A stretch of 64,000 nt of DNA. Origin: Acidimicrobiia bacterium. GTDB taxonomy: Bacteria > Actinomycetota > Acidimicrobiia > Spongiisociales > ZC4RG35. Position 1 is the stretch's first letter, and each line of letters starts with the position of its first letter. The stretch lies in contig JANQOU010000003.1 in NCBI GenBank assembly GCA_028285585.1, positions 166,557 through 230,556 on the forward strand, in the 5' to 3' direction. The notes under the pieces are model-generated. The model saw nothing but the letters and a program-made list of their open reading frames with translations. It was not told where the DNA came from and searched no databases. Shown here one piece after another: positions 40,571 to 49,240 of this stretch. The position numbers were made by a program, and so were the translations under genes.

Positions 40571-41719
40571 ATGAGCAAGAGTCAGAGCGTCTGTGATGTT
40601 CTTGTCATAGGTGGAGGGATTACCGGTTCCGCGGCTGCGTGGTCTTTGGCTGAGAAGGGCGCCGACGTGATTCTCGTTGAGCAAGCTGACCTGAACACGG
40701 CGGCTTCGGGGCGAAACGCAGGAAGCCTGCACGGACAGATCCAGTTCCCCTCGTATGTCGAAAAGGGTCATGCGTGGGCGCAGGGATTCCGCGCGTCATT
40801 GGAGTTCCTCGTCGCGTCACTTGCGCTTTGGCAGGATCTGGGACCCCGCCTGGGGGTTGACCTCGAGGTTGCAACAAAGGGTGGTTTGCTGGTTTGCGAG
40901 ACACGCGAGCAGCTAGAGGCGGTTGAGCGCAAGGTGGCGCTTGAGCAGGAGTTCGGGATGGACGCTCGCGTGCTCAGCCGCGATGAGCTTCGCAGCGTGG
41001 CCCCTTACATATCGAAATGCATGATAGGTGCGGAGTTTTGTCCTATCGAAGGTAGAGCCAACCCGCTATTGGCGGGCCCAGCCTTCGCGCGTGCAGCTCG
41101 AAAATCGGGAGCACGAGTAAGAACCGGTACTCGGATCACCCAAATCGACGCTCAGTCGGATCAGGTTCTGTGCCGAACGGATTCGTCGGAGGTCTTCTCG
41201 AGCAGCCGCGTGATTTGCGCTGCAGGAGGTGGCCTGAGAAGCCTTGCACGTCAACTTGGAGTGTCGATCCCCCTAACGGACGAGCCCGTGCAAGTCTCAG
41301 CCACCGAACCGGCAGAGAGTTTTGTCGATCATCTCGTGTATTTCGCAGGCGGAAAGCTGACACTCAAGCAGGCGGTAGCCGGTACCGTGCTGGTCGGTGG
41401 TGGTTGGCCCGCAATGACGAGTTGGTCCGGTCAGTTGCGGATCAGTCCCGACTCACTCCGGAGGAATCTCGAGATCGCCGTACGCGTCGTTCCAGCAGTC
41501 GGTTCTCTGTCCTTGATACGTTCCTGGCCAGGAGTGGGCGTCGCAACACCAGACTTGGCTCCCGTGATTGGAGAAATGGGAGACCCAAGGGTACTGGTCG
41601 GAATCTATCCTCATATGGGATTTACAGCTGGCCCATTGATGGGCGAGGTCTTGTCGCAGATAGCCCTGGGTCGCTCAACGGAACTCGACCTCAGGCCCTT
41701 CGCTTTGCAGCGATTCTGA
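40571..41719 (+). CDS. FAD-dependent oxidoreductase, DadA/HcnC/glycine-oxidase family
   Basis: Amino- or imino-acid oxidising flavoprotein, 382 aa. The N-terminal FAD motif is LVIGGGITGSAAAWSLAEKG with VEQADLNTAASGRNAGSLHG, and the C-terminus has VGIYPHMGFTAGPLMGEVL. It resembles the beta subunit of opine oxidase, HcnC and D-hydroxyproline dehydrogenase and would pair with the fused flavoprotein at 35.3-37.0 kb. ATG start, 7 bases after the CoA-transferase stop. Downstream lie two gene relics, so it is probably the last working gene of this operon. Confidence 0.86.
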   Translation: MSKSQSVCDVLVIGGGITGSAAAWSLAEKGADVILVEQADLNTAASGRNAGSLHGQIQFPSYVEKGHAWAQGFRASLEFLVASLALWQDLGPRLGVDLEVATKGGLLVCETREQLEAVERKVALEQEFGMDARVLSRDELRSVAPYISKCMIGAEFCPIEGRANPLLAGPAFARAARKSGARVRTGTRITQIDAQSDQVLCRTDSSEVFSSSRVICAAGGGLRSLARQLGVSIPLTDEPVQVSATEPAESFVDHLVYFAGGKLTLKQAVAGTVLVGGGWPAMTSWSGQLRISPDSLRRNLEIAVRVVPAVGSLSLIRSWPGVGVATPDLAPVIGEMGDPRVLVGIYPHMGFTAGPLMGEVLSQIALGRSTELDLRPFALQRF

Positions 41720-41745
41720 GACCTGTCGACTCGCAACGTTAGCCT

Positions 41746-42046
<301 letters not shown>

Positions 42047-42049
<3 letters not shown>

Positions 42050-42621
42050 GGTGGCGTCCTTTCTTGCTCGTGCTGCTCACGCCGGCGATGCCCCATGGGG
42101 CGGGGTGAACAGCCTGAAGGCAGCGATGCTTGGCGTATTCTCGATGGAGTTTCTTCGCGAGGTCATCCGAGATGAGGACATGGTGAGGATCCACACCAGG
42201 ATCCGACCATCTGAGAGTGGCCTTACGGTTGTGCCAGCGGTGACAACGCTGGAGATGATGATTCGAGCGCGCACGTCGAGTGCCCTCGAGCCTGTTTCCG
42301 ATCGTGTCGACCGCTGCCTTGAGGCTGGGGGCACATGCCCTGGGTGCCGAATTGATTATTGAAACAACATCTGCGTATCACGAATACACCCCGGACCCCC
42401 GAATGGTCGAACTGGTGGAGGAAATTGGGTCGAGCATGTTTGGTGGGGGTGCTGTGAAAAGGACGGCCCACCACTCAGGAGGATCGACAGACATGGGTGA
42501 CCTGTCTGCTGTCATGCCCGTCGTCCAGGTCGGGTTGGCGACAGGAGTCACCGGGGGTTATCACGGGCCGACTTCGTATGCGTTTACGAGGGCGCCTCTG
42601 TCTTGGCTGCGAATCTCATGA
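42047..42621 (+). pseudogene. M20-family amidohydrolase/peptidase relic
   Basis: Two frames together resemble the C-terminal half of an M20 amidohydrolase (AbgB/aminoacylase-like): KVASFLARAAHAGDAPWGG, then after one extra G in the run at 42327-42331, GAHALGAELIIETTSAYHEY, HHSGGSTDMGDLSAVMP and GGYHGPTSYAFT. The N-terminus with most metal ligands is missing. It abuts the thiolase relic head to head, so both broke at about the same place. It would have released an amino acid from an N-acyl or amide substrate, which fits the theme of the island. Confidence 0.7.
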
Positions 42622-42845
42622 CGAGATTCGTGATTCGGACATTGAGCGACGGAAGTCTCCATCGACAGCTACGACGGTCAAGCTCGTCGAAGTTGTCAGT
42701 AGTGGAGCATCTCAATAGCCGAAGATCATTGAAATCAGTGTGGAAAGGACGTTCAATAATTATACAGATGTGCGATATTTGACATACGCCTGAACTGATC
42801 CTTAATATTTGAGCTGAGTCGCGACAAAGAGTTCAGGAGCGCTAC
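42622..42845. other. Region between relics and deacylase gene
   Basis: No gene seen. It holds the leader of the deacylase gene and the putative operator at 42752-42766. The AT-rich stretch around TTATACAG and ATATTTGACATACG may contain the promoter. Confidence 0.4.
42752..42766. promoter_or_regulatory. Putative IclR-family operator upstream of the deacylase gene
   Basis: GTTCAATAATTATAC matches the outer bases of GTNCG-N5-CGNAC but has mismatches inside each half-site, and shares 10 or more of 15 bases with the PcaR site I recall. Weaker than the other five. It lies 80-94 bases before the ATG of the deacylase gene. Confidence 0.32.
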
Positions 42846-43865
42846 ATGGGGTTCATCGACACCCTTGACACCCGGCCCGGCAAAACATCCTTCCATCAGC
42901 TTCCCGTTGGGCGAACACCGCTCGGCGAGCTGAGCCTCCCGTTGGCTGTGGTTCGGGGCGCAAAGCCCGGCCCGACAGTCGGGGTGATCTCTGGAGTGCA
43001 CGCGGCTGAGTACAACGGCATAGTCACAGCTGTGCGACTGTCTAAGGAACTCGATCCAACGGAGCTCTCCGGGTCAGTACTCATTGTCCCGGTTGTGAAC
43101 GTTCGTGCCCTTGAAGTCCGCAATCCGTTTAGGAATCCGCTCGACCAGGTCAATATCAATCGCGTATTCCCCGGCAACCCGTACGGGTCGATCAGTGAGC
43201 GAACGGCTCACATCGTCCATACCGAGATAGCGCTCAAGTCAGATGCGTTCTTCGATCTCCACTCTGGAGACTTGATTGAGGCAATCCCGTTGCACTCGAG
43301 CGCCAAGAGAGTTGGCAACGAGGATGTTGACCGAACGTCGTACGAGCTGGCCACTCTCTTTGACACAGGCATCGTCAACACGATGGGTGTCGGAATAGAC
43401 GATACCAACGCCAGTTCCAGCGACGAGGGGACCTATTTCGCCGGCCTTCAATCCGGTGCGACTAGTCACGGTGCTGCATCCGACGCAGGTATACCAGCCG
43501 TTCTGATGGAGGCTGGTGGTGCCGGGACCGTGGAGCCCTCAGTCGTACAGATGGAACTTGATGGTTTTGAGAATGTCTTTAGATATCTTGGGATGAAGTC
43601 AGGTGAGCCGAACCGAGACCTGACTCATGTCGACACCTACGGAATGTACATTTTGAAGTCGATCCATGGCGGGCTGTTTATGCCAGAGGTGGGTCCCGGC
43701 GATTATGTTCAGAAAGGTCAGCCCCTAGGCGAGATGTGGGACCTTCAGGGGAACGTGCTCGCCGAGTTTGCGGCACCCATGGCAGGCGTAGTTCTGATGA
43801 TGTTCACCACTCCGGTACGTACGAGTGGCGAGACGATCCTGATTTTTGGCCGCACGGATGAATAA
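42846..43865 (+). CDS. Succinylglutamate desuccinylase/aspartoacylase family deacylase
   Basis: Zinc carboxypeptidase-like deacylase, 339 aa, that releases an amino acid from an N-acyl derivative. The zinc site is visible as HAAE in VISGVHAAEYNG plus a later His in FFDLHSGD. NINRVFPGNPYGS is the arginine/substrate loop typical of the family. The C-terminal beta-barrel ends in FAAPMAGVVLMMFTTPVRTSG. DoeB, which opens the ectoine breakdown product, is one member, but no ectoine hydrolase gene is here. The next gene overlaps by 8 bases. Confidence 0.85.
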   Translation: MGFIDTLDTRPGKTSFHQLPVGRTPLGELSLPLAVVRGAKPGPTVGVISGVHAAEYNGIVTAVRLSKELDPTELSGSVLIVPVVNVRALEVRNPFRNPLDQVNINRVFPGNPYGSISERTAHIVHTEIALKSDAFFDLHSGDLIEAIPLHSSAKRVGNEDVDRTSYELATLFDTGIVNTMGVGIDDTNASSSDEGTYFAGLQSGATSHGAASDAGIPAVLMEAGGAGTVEPSVVQMELDGFENVFRYLGMKSGEPNRDLTHVDTYGMYILKSIHGGLFMPEVGPGDYVQKGQPLGEMWDLQGNVLAEFAAPMAGVVLMMFTTPVRTSGETILIFGRTDE

Positions 43866-44595
43866 TACGTCAGACGCGCTGGCCACGATCTTCGCGCGCG
43901 GCACTGTGAGGATCGCTGCTTCCTGGGATGGCTCGTGGGAACAGCATCTAGACCCTGCAACAGGGGAGCCATCAGGGATGGTGGGAAGGGTTGGGCGGAG
44001 GCTGGCAGAGGACCTGGGCGTCGAAGCGGAGTTCATAGATTCCAGCTGGGCGGATCAGTTCGAAAACTTGATAGAAGGGCGTGTTGATGTTTGTCTCAAG
44101 CACACGAACTTGCCGGAACGGGCTCTGGTCGCCCGGTTCGTAAGTACTCCCATGCTTGAGTACTTGGGTGTTCTGTTCGTCAACGAGACAACTCGTGACA
44201 TAGGACTGCAGGGATTGGTCGAGCGGCCGGGCAAGTTTGCTGTTACTCGTGGGTCGTTACACAGCGTCATCGGAACGCGAGCACTCCACACGTGGACAGC
44301 CATTGAGACCGATAGCGCAATCCAAAGTTTCGATGCCCTTAGCCAGGGAGAGGTCGACGTAGTGATCACAGATGATGTGATGGACGGTCCGCCCGGTTCC
44401 CGTCACCTCAGGTCTCCTGACGGCGAGCTGGTCGTGGTGTCGCGCGATGCTTCCTATCCTTGCGTCAGGCAGGCTGACGACCAGCTGTATTGGTGGCTTG
44501 ACAACTGGATGCGGTACACCGAACGGCAGGGCACTTTGGCCCATTTGATCGAAGCAAGCCGCTCGCGTCATCGCGAATTCGCCGCAGGCAATTGA
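43858..44595 (+). CDS. Type-2 periplasmic-binding-fold protein (solute-binding family 3-like) without signal peptide
   Basis: 245-residue protein of the amino-acid-binding (SBP_bac_3) fold: LATIFARGTVRIAASWDGSW at the start, RLAEDLGVEAEFIDSSWADQFENL and GRVDVCLKHTNLPERA, FDALSQGEVDVVITDD. It begins directly with the mature fold and has no signal sequence or lipobox, so it should stay in the cytoplasm. It may be an enzyme of the cyclohexadienyl-dehydratase type, a sensor, or a component with lost export. The ATG at 43858 overlaps the deacylase stop; the frame is open from a TTG at 43846. The next gene overlaps by 4 bases. Confidence 0.7.
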   Translation: MNNTSDALATIFARGTVRIAASWDGSWEQHLDPATGEPSGMVGRVGRRLAEDLGVEAEFIDSSWADQFENLIEGRVDVCLKHTNLPERALVARFVSTPMLEYLGVLFVNETTRDIGLQGLVERPGKFAVTRGSLHSVIGTRALHTWTAIETDSAIQSFDALSQGEVDVVITDDVMDGPPGSRHLRSPDGELVVVSRDASYPCVRQADDQLYWWLDNWMRYTERQGTLAHLIEASRSRHREFAAGN

Positions 44596-45332
44596 CTCCG
44601 CCGACGGCTTCCGTGTCGCTCATCACAGGCTCTGCTTCGGGAATCGGGTTGGCAACGGCTCGCAGGTTTCTCGCCCGAGGCGACAGGCTCATCTGTCTTG
44701 ATGTCGATAGAGCTGGTCTTCAGAGAGAGTTCCAAGGGGATGAGAATGTCTGGTACGCCGATGTAGACGTGGTCGACGATGCAGCCGTCAGGCAGTGTGT
44801 TGAGACCGGGGTTGCGTTTTGGGGAGGCTTGAACAACGTCGTTACTGCTGCCGGGATCGGGGGTGGTGAAGGGATCGTCGAATGCGACCTGGAGGGGCTC
44901 CAGCGAGTGGTCGATGTCAACCTGATGGGCACGATTTACGCCGTTCGTCACGCGGTGCCGAGCATCGTCGAATCGGCAGGAGCCGGGTATGTGGCTCTGA
45001 TTAGCTCGACTAGCGCCCGGGTTGTCGGCCGCTCATCTTTCCCATACCCGGTCAGCAAGGCAGGGGTGGCAGCCTTCGGCATGGCGATTGCTGTGGAACT
45101 GGCACCAAAAGGCATAAGGGTCAATGTCGTGGCCCCGGGGCCGATCCGAACGGCCATGACCGCCTCGCCTGGTGCAAGAGAGCGCTTGGAGCATCTAGTC
45201 GAGCGGATCCCCTTGGGACGCCCAGGGGAGCCGGCGGAGGTCGCAGCGCTGATCGCGTTCATTACCTCGCCAGACGCTTCGTATATGACCGGCGCCTTCA
45301 TCCCTGTCGATGGTGGGCTCCTGGCTAAGTAG
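44592..45332 (+). CDS. SDR-family oxidoreductase
   Basis: Classical short-chain dehydrogenase, 246 aa: SLITGSASGIGLATARRF cofactor motif, LNNVVTAAGIGG, catalytic Ser in ALISSTSARVV, Tyr-x3-Lys in YPVSKAGVAA, PGPIRTAM, and the C-terminal YMTGAFIPVDGG. The substrate is unknown; it may be 3-oxoacyl-ACP reductase-like or a polyol/hydroxy-acid dehydrogenase. The TTG start overlaps the previous stop; a GTG at 44613 is an alternative. It is the last gene of the plus-strand run and is convergent with the oppF-like gene 5 bases away. Confidence 0.85.
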   Translation: MTPPTASVSLITGSASGIGLATARRFLARGDRLICLDVDRAGLQREFQGDENVWYADVDVVDDAAVRQCVETGVAFWGGLNNVVTAAGIGGGEGIVECDLEGLQRVVDVNLMGTIYAVRHAVPSIVESAGAGYVALISSTSARVVGRSSFPYPVSKAGVAAFGMAIAVELAPKGIRVNVVAPGPIRTAMTASPGARERLEHLVERIPLGRPGEPAEVAALIAFITSPDASYMTGAFIPVDGGLLAK

Positions 45333-45337
45333 AAGCC

Positions 45338-46318
45338 CTATAAGGGAAAGTGGCAGGCAACTTTCCGGGTCTCGTCTTTGGTGTCACCGACGAGGGCGGG
45401 TGACACCGCCGCACACTGTTCCGTGGCGAGCCAGCATCTCGTGTGGAAGTGACAGCCGTCAGGCGGATCGGCCGGTGACGGCGGGTCTCCCTCGAGTCGG
45501 ATGCGTTGGCTGACTGAGCTCTTGAACACTGTCGGGTCTGGGACTGATGACATGAGCGCTTTGGTATACGGATGCCGCGGTTGATCGAAGAGCTGATGGC
45601 TCTCGGAGTTCTCGACGATTCTTCCCAGGTACATGACCGCGACTCTGTGGGAGATGTGCTTAACCACGGCAAGGTCATGGGCGATCAGCAGGTACGAGAG
45701 ACCAAGGTCCTTCTGGAGTCCAATCAACAAGTTCAGGATTTGTGCCTGCACTGAAACGTCGAGTGCAGACACTGGTTCGTCCAATACGAGCAGCTTTGGG
45801 TCGAGGGCGAGGGCGCGGGCGATCCCGATCCGCTGTCGCTGTCCACCCGAGAACTCAAATGGGTACCTTCCCAAGTGCTGAGGTAATAGGCCCACGAGAT
45901 CTAGCAGATCCAGGATTCGAGATCTCATCCGGTGGTCAGTGGGCCGGCGGTGGATCCGGAAGGGCTCCGCCAGGATCTCCTTCACTTGTCGGCGAGGGTT
46001 TAGAGACTCGTAAGGATCTTGGAATACCATCTGGATGTCCGACCTGAGTGATCGCAGAGCCTTTCCGCGCGTCGATGTTATGTCGGCACCTTGGAACTCG
46101 ATTGAACCCGACGTCGGGTCAAGCAGCCGCATCACCATTCTCGCAGTCGTGCTCTTGCCGCACCCTGATTCCCCGACGAGCCCCAATGTCTGCCCCTCCC
46201 CAACGGTGAAACTGACACCGTCGACGGCCCTGATGGTTTCCTGGCCGTGGCCCAAAAAGCTCGTTCGCGGGGCAAACTTCTTCCTGAGATCGTGCGCTGC
46301 AAGGATTGCTCGAGTCAT
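45338..46318 (-). CDS. Oligopeptide/dipeptide ABC transporter ATP-binding protein (OppF/DppF-like)
   Basis: ATPase subunit of a peptide importer, 326 aa: Walker A GESGCGKST, signature FSGGQRQRIGIARAL, Walker B LLVLDEPVSALDVS, His switch LIAHDLAVV. The C-terminal oligo_HPY region (GDPPSPADPPDGCHFHTRC) has the Cys-rich 4Fe-4S-like pattern of OppF. The ATG at 46318 overlaps the oppD stop by 4 bases; the frame is open upstream to 46378, but that part is a shadow. It is the last gene of the minus-strand operon, convergent with the SDR gene. Confidence 0.92.
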   Translation of the reverse strand: MTRAILAAHDLRKKFAPRTSFLGHGQETIRAVDGVSFTVGEGQTLGLVGESGCGKSTTARMVMRLLDPTSGSIEFQGADITSTRGKALRSLRSDIQMVFQDPYESLNPRRQVKEILAEPFRIHRRPTDHRMRSRILDLLDLVGLLPQHLGRYPFEFSGGQRQRIGIARALALDPKLLVLDEPVSALDVSVQAQILNLLIGLQKDLGLSYLLIAHDLAVVKHISHRVAVMYLGRIVENSESHQLFDQPRHPYTKALMSSVPDPTVFKSSVSQRIRLEGDPPSPADPPDGCHFHTRCWLATEQCAAVSPALVGDTKDETRKVACHFPL

Positions 46319-47325
46319 GGCAAACCGGCCTGGGCTCTTGCCTGACGCACCCATTCCGAATCTGGAGCAAAGTGGCACCTGACTTCGTGGCCGGTGGCAA
46401 CGATATGGCTGGGGGGATCGGTATTACAAGCCTCGGCTCTGAATGCACATCGGGGTGCGAAGCGGCAGCCCGTGAGGGCTTCCGTTACGAGCGGGGGTTG
46501 ACCTCGGATTGGGTCGAGGGCATCAGTCCCCTGGAGACGCGGCATCGAGCGCAGCAATCCCCAAAGGTACGGTCCTCGTGGTTGGGTCATGACCTCTTGG
46601 GTGGGCCCAGTCTCGTGAATTTGTCCGGCGTACATCACTGCAACTTTGTCTGAGATGTTGGCTACTACGCCGAGGTCATGGGTGATTAGCAGTATCGACG
46701 TACGGCTTTGCTGGCATATCTCAAGCAAGAGATCGAGGATTTGGGCTTGGATGGTGACATCCAAGGCCGTAGTGGGCTCATCTGCTATCAGGAGTTTTGG
46801 CCTATTGATCATGGCCATGGCGATCATGACCCGTTGTCGCATTCCTCCCGAGAACTGGTGCGGACGGTCTTCCAGCCTTCGTCTGGCTCTGGGTATTCCC
46901 ACGTCTTTCAGTGCCTCGACTACGGCGTCGGAGACCTGTTTCTTGTTCATCGAGGTGTGAGCGCGTAAGGGCTCGGCGATTTGATCACCCACCGACAGGA
47001 CGGGATTCAAGGATGTCATGGGGTCCTGGAATATCATCGAAATCTGCGAACCCCGCACCCTCTTCATCTCTCGCTGGTTCAAGGCCAGAAGGTCAGTGTC
47101 ATCGAACGTGACCGACCCTCCAGTGATGCGGCCCGGGGGGCGAACGAGTCGCATCACTGACATGGCGGTGACTGACTTACCCGAGCCAGACTCTCCCACG
47201 AGGGAGAAGATTTGCCCCCGATCGATGTCGAAGGAGACGTCCGAAACCGGGACAACTGTTCCCTCTCGGGTCGCGAATTCGGTCCTGAGGTTTCTAACCG
47301 ACAGCACCGGGTGCTCGGCGCTCAT
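46315..47325 (-). CDS. Oligopeptide/dipeptide ABC transporter ATP-binding protein (OppD/DppD-like)
   Basis: Second ATPase of the importer, 336 aa. Walker A GESGSGKSV, signature FSGGMRQRVMIAMAM, Walker B LLIADEPTTALDVT, His switch LITHDLGVV, and the C-terminal GCRFAPRCAFRAEAC with the cysteines of the oligo_HPY domain. The true start is the ATG at 47325 (MSAEHPVLSVRN), overlapping the permease stop by 4 bases; the first 51 residues of the open frame are not part of the protein. Confidence 0.92.
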   Translation of the reverse strand: MSAEHPVLSVRNLRTEFATREGTVVPVSDVSFDIDRGQIFSLVGESGSGKSVTAMSVMRLVRPPGRITGGSVTFDDTDLLALNQREMKRVRGSQISMIFQDPMTSLNPVLSVGDQIAEPLRAHTSMNKKQVSDAVVEALKDVGIPRARRRLEDRPHQFSGGMRQRVMIAMAMINRPKLLIADEPTTALDVTIQAQILDLLLEICQQSRTSILLITHDLGVVANISDKVAVMYAGQIHETGPTQEVMTQPRGPYLWGLLRSMPRLQGTDALDPIRGQPPLVTEALTGCRFAPRCAFRAEACNTDPPSHIVATGHEVRCHFAPDSEWVRQARAQAGLP

Positions 47326-48254
47326 TGTTTGCGCAGTCGAGGGTCGACAATTGAGTTGAGGCCATCCCCGGTGAGATTGGCAGCCATGGCGGCGAATACG
47401 AGCATGATCCCCGGGAAGAATGTCACCCACCACGCCACTTCCAGAAGTGATCGACCTTCGGCCATGATGTTTCCCCAAGTCGGTATGGGGGGTTGAATTC
47501 CAAGCGACAGGAAAGAAAGCGAGGACTCAAAGATCAGAACCTTGGCAAGTTCGAAGGTCGCGACAACGGTCAAAGGACCCAACGCGTTGGGCAATATGTA
47601 TTGACCCATGATCCGAGCGCGACCAGCTCCGAGGCCTCGAGCGGCCTCGACATATCGCTTCTCGCGCAGGGCAAGCGAGCTGGCGCGCACTGTTCTCGCA
47701 AAACCGGGCCATCCTGTTAAGACGAAAACCAGGATCAGATTCACAAGGTTTGGTCCGATAAGGGCCACGACGCTCAGAGCCAACAACATGACCGGGAAAG
47801 CGAGCTGGAGATCGACCGTTCGCATGATGACGGTGTCTACACGGCCGCCGAGATAACCAGCCAGCAGGCCAAGCACTGTGCCTACCAGAGCGGCACCTGC
47901 CACAGCGCCAAATGAGACCAAGAGTGAGAGTCGGGCGCCGACGAAGACGCGAGTGAGGATGTCGCGCCCGAGTGCATCGGTGCCGAACCACCGTCTCAGG
48001 CCATTCTCATCAATCCACAGAGGAGGTTGAAGGCGACTGGTGAGGTCCTGACCATTCCAGTCGAAGGGCGAGAGCGCGGGGATGAGGAACGCAAGGGTAA
48101 TAATTGTCAGCAGGACCAGGGCGCCTCCTAACGCGAGGCGGCCTTCACTTTGAATCAGATGCCAAGATCGTCTGAACGTGTCGCTGAGGCCCGCGGCGTC
48201 TGGCCAGCCATCGAGTTCCGCATGCTTATCGGTGTTGGAGGAGGCCAAGGTCAT
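47322..48254 (-). CDS. Oligopeptide/dipeptide ABC transporter permease (DppC-like)
   Basis: Inner-membrane permease, 310 aa, with the OppC N-terminal domain and the conserved FGTDALGRDILTRVFVGARL, the EAA loop EAARGLGAGRARIMGQYILPN, and LSFLSLGIQPPIPTWG near the end. About six helices. It overlaps its neighbours by 4 bases on each side, so all four downstream genes are tightly coupled. Confidence 0.92.
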   Translation of the reverse strand: MTLASSNTDKHAELDGWPDAAGLSDTFRRSWHLIQSEGRLALGGALVLLTIITLAFLIPALSPFDWNGQDLTSRLQPPLWIDENGLRRWFGTDALGRDILTRVFVGARLSLLVSFGAVAGAALVGTVLGLLAGYLGGRVDTVIMRTVDLQLAFPVMLLALSVVALIGPNLVNLILVFVLTGWPGFARTVRASSLALREKRYVEAARGLGAGRARIMGQYILPNALGPLTVVATFELAKVLIFESSLSFLSLGIQPPIPTWGNIMAEGRSLLEVAWWVTFFPGIMLVFAAMAANLTGDGLNSIVDPRLRKQ

Positions 48255-49156
48255 TCGAATTGCACCCTCTTGTCGATTGCGGCGTAGGCAACATCGATCA
48301 CGAGATTCATAACCACGAGGGCGATCGCCGACAGGAGCACCACACTCCGGACGACCGGCCAGTCTCGGCTGATCAATGAGTCGACGGCAAGTCGGCCAAT
48401 CCCAGGCCAGGCAAAGACGGTTTCGGTGACTATCGCTCCGCCGAGGAGCGCACCTATCTGTAGGCCCATCACGGTGATGATGGCGATGGAGGCGTTCTTG
48501 AACGCATGCTTCCCGACCACGGTCATGCGTCCCAGGCCCTTGGCCTCGGCGGTCCGGATGTAATCCTCAGTCATGACTTCCATGACGCTGACCCTGGATA
48601 CACGGAGAACCATCCCTAGAGCCGTTGGCGCCAACGCCAGCGCCGGTAAGACTATGTGGCGAGGTGTACCGGTACCTGACGTCGGCAGCCAACCGAGGCG
48701 TGCTGCGAAGACGGCGATCAGGATCAGACCCAGCCAGAATGGAGCAATTGACTGGCCGGCGAGAGAGATGCCTAAAGCAACGCGATCGGCCCAGCCTCCG
48801 CGATTTACTCCTGCCCAAACACCGAGAGGTACACCGACGAGAAAGGCTATCGACAGGGACGCTCCAATCAGAAGAAGGGTTGGAGGAAGTGCCTGGCCCA
48901 CTAGTTCCACCACCGGGCGTCGTGCTCTGATCGACTCGCCCAGGTCGCCTTGGAAGAGACCAGCAACGAAGTTCCCATATTGCTCCGGGAGAGGTCGATC
49001 GAGACCGAGTTCGGCTCGCAGATCCTCGACGTCCTGTTCCCGTGCACGATCTCCAAGCATGAGGCGCGCTGGATCACCCGGAATGATGTGGATCATCAAG
49101 AAGACGAACACAGTCACCAGCCAAAGGATGATGAGCGCGTGAAAGCCCCTACGCAA
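48251..49156 (-). CDS. Oligopeptide/dipeptide ABC transporter permease (DppB-like)
   Basis: Inner-membrane permease, 301 aa. It has the OppB N-terminus FLMIHIIPGDPARLMLGDRA, GDLGESIRARRPVVELV, the EAA loop TAEAKGLGRMTVVGKHAFKN, and TETVFAWPGIGRLAVDS. The TTG at 49156 gives a start only slightly shorter than usual (RRGFHALIILWLVTVFV). A strong hairpin lies between it and the binding-protein gene upstream, which would favour higher expression of the latter. Confidence 0.9.
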   Translation of the reverse strand: MRRGFHALIILWLVTVFVFLMIHIIPGDPARLMLGDRAREQDVEDLRAELGLDRPLPEQYGNFVAGLFQGDLGESIRARRPVVELVGQALPPTLLLIGASLSIAFLVGVPLGVWAGVNRGGWADRVALGISLAGQSIAPFWLGLILIAVFAARLGWLPTSGTGTPRHIVLPALALAPTALGMVLRVSRVSVMEVMTEDYIRTAEAKGLGRMTVVGKHAFKNASIAIITVMGLQIGALLGGAIVTETVFAWPGIGRLAVDSLISRDWPVVRSVVLLSAIALVVMNLVIDVAYAAIDKRVQFE

Positions 49157-49200
49157 TAAGTATCGAGGACTCAGAAGTTCACCAGACTGCGAAGACGAGT

Positions 49201-49234
49201 GTTGGGGGTCGGCAGATCTCTGCCGACCCCCAAC
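49201..49234 (-). terminator. Strong hairpin between solute-binding protein and dppB-like genes
   Basis: A 15-base perfect stem, GTTGGGGGTCGGCAG, around a 4-base loop ATCT, directly after the binding-protein stop. No T-run is present. It is likely a partial terminator or an mRNA-stabilising element that raises binding-protein expression over the permeases. Confidence 0.75.
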
Positions 49235-49240
49235 ATCCTA

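Noticed and set aside
42846..43865. Ectoine degradation as the island's function, from the DoeB-like deacylase, aldehyde dehydrogenase and aminotransferase
   Set aside because: No ectoine hydrolase (DoeA) or ectoine-type importer is present, and the GcvP-like, Hcn-type and CoA-transferase genes have no place in that route.
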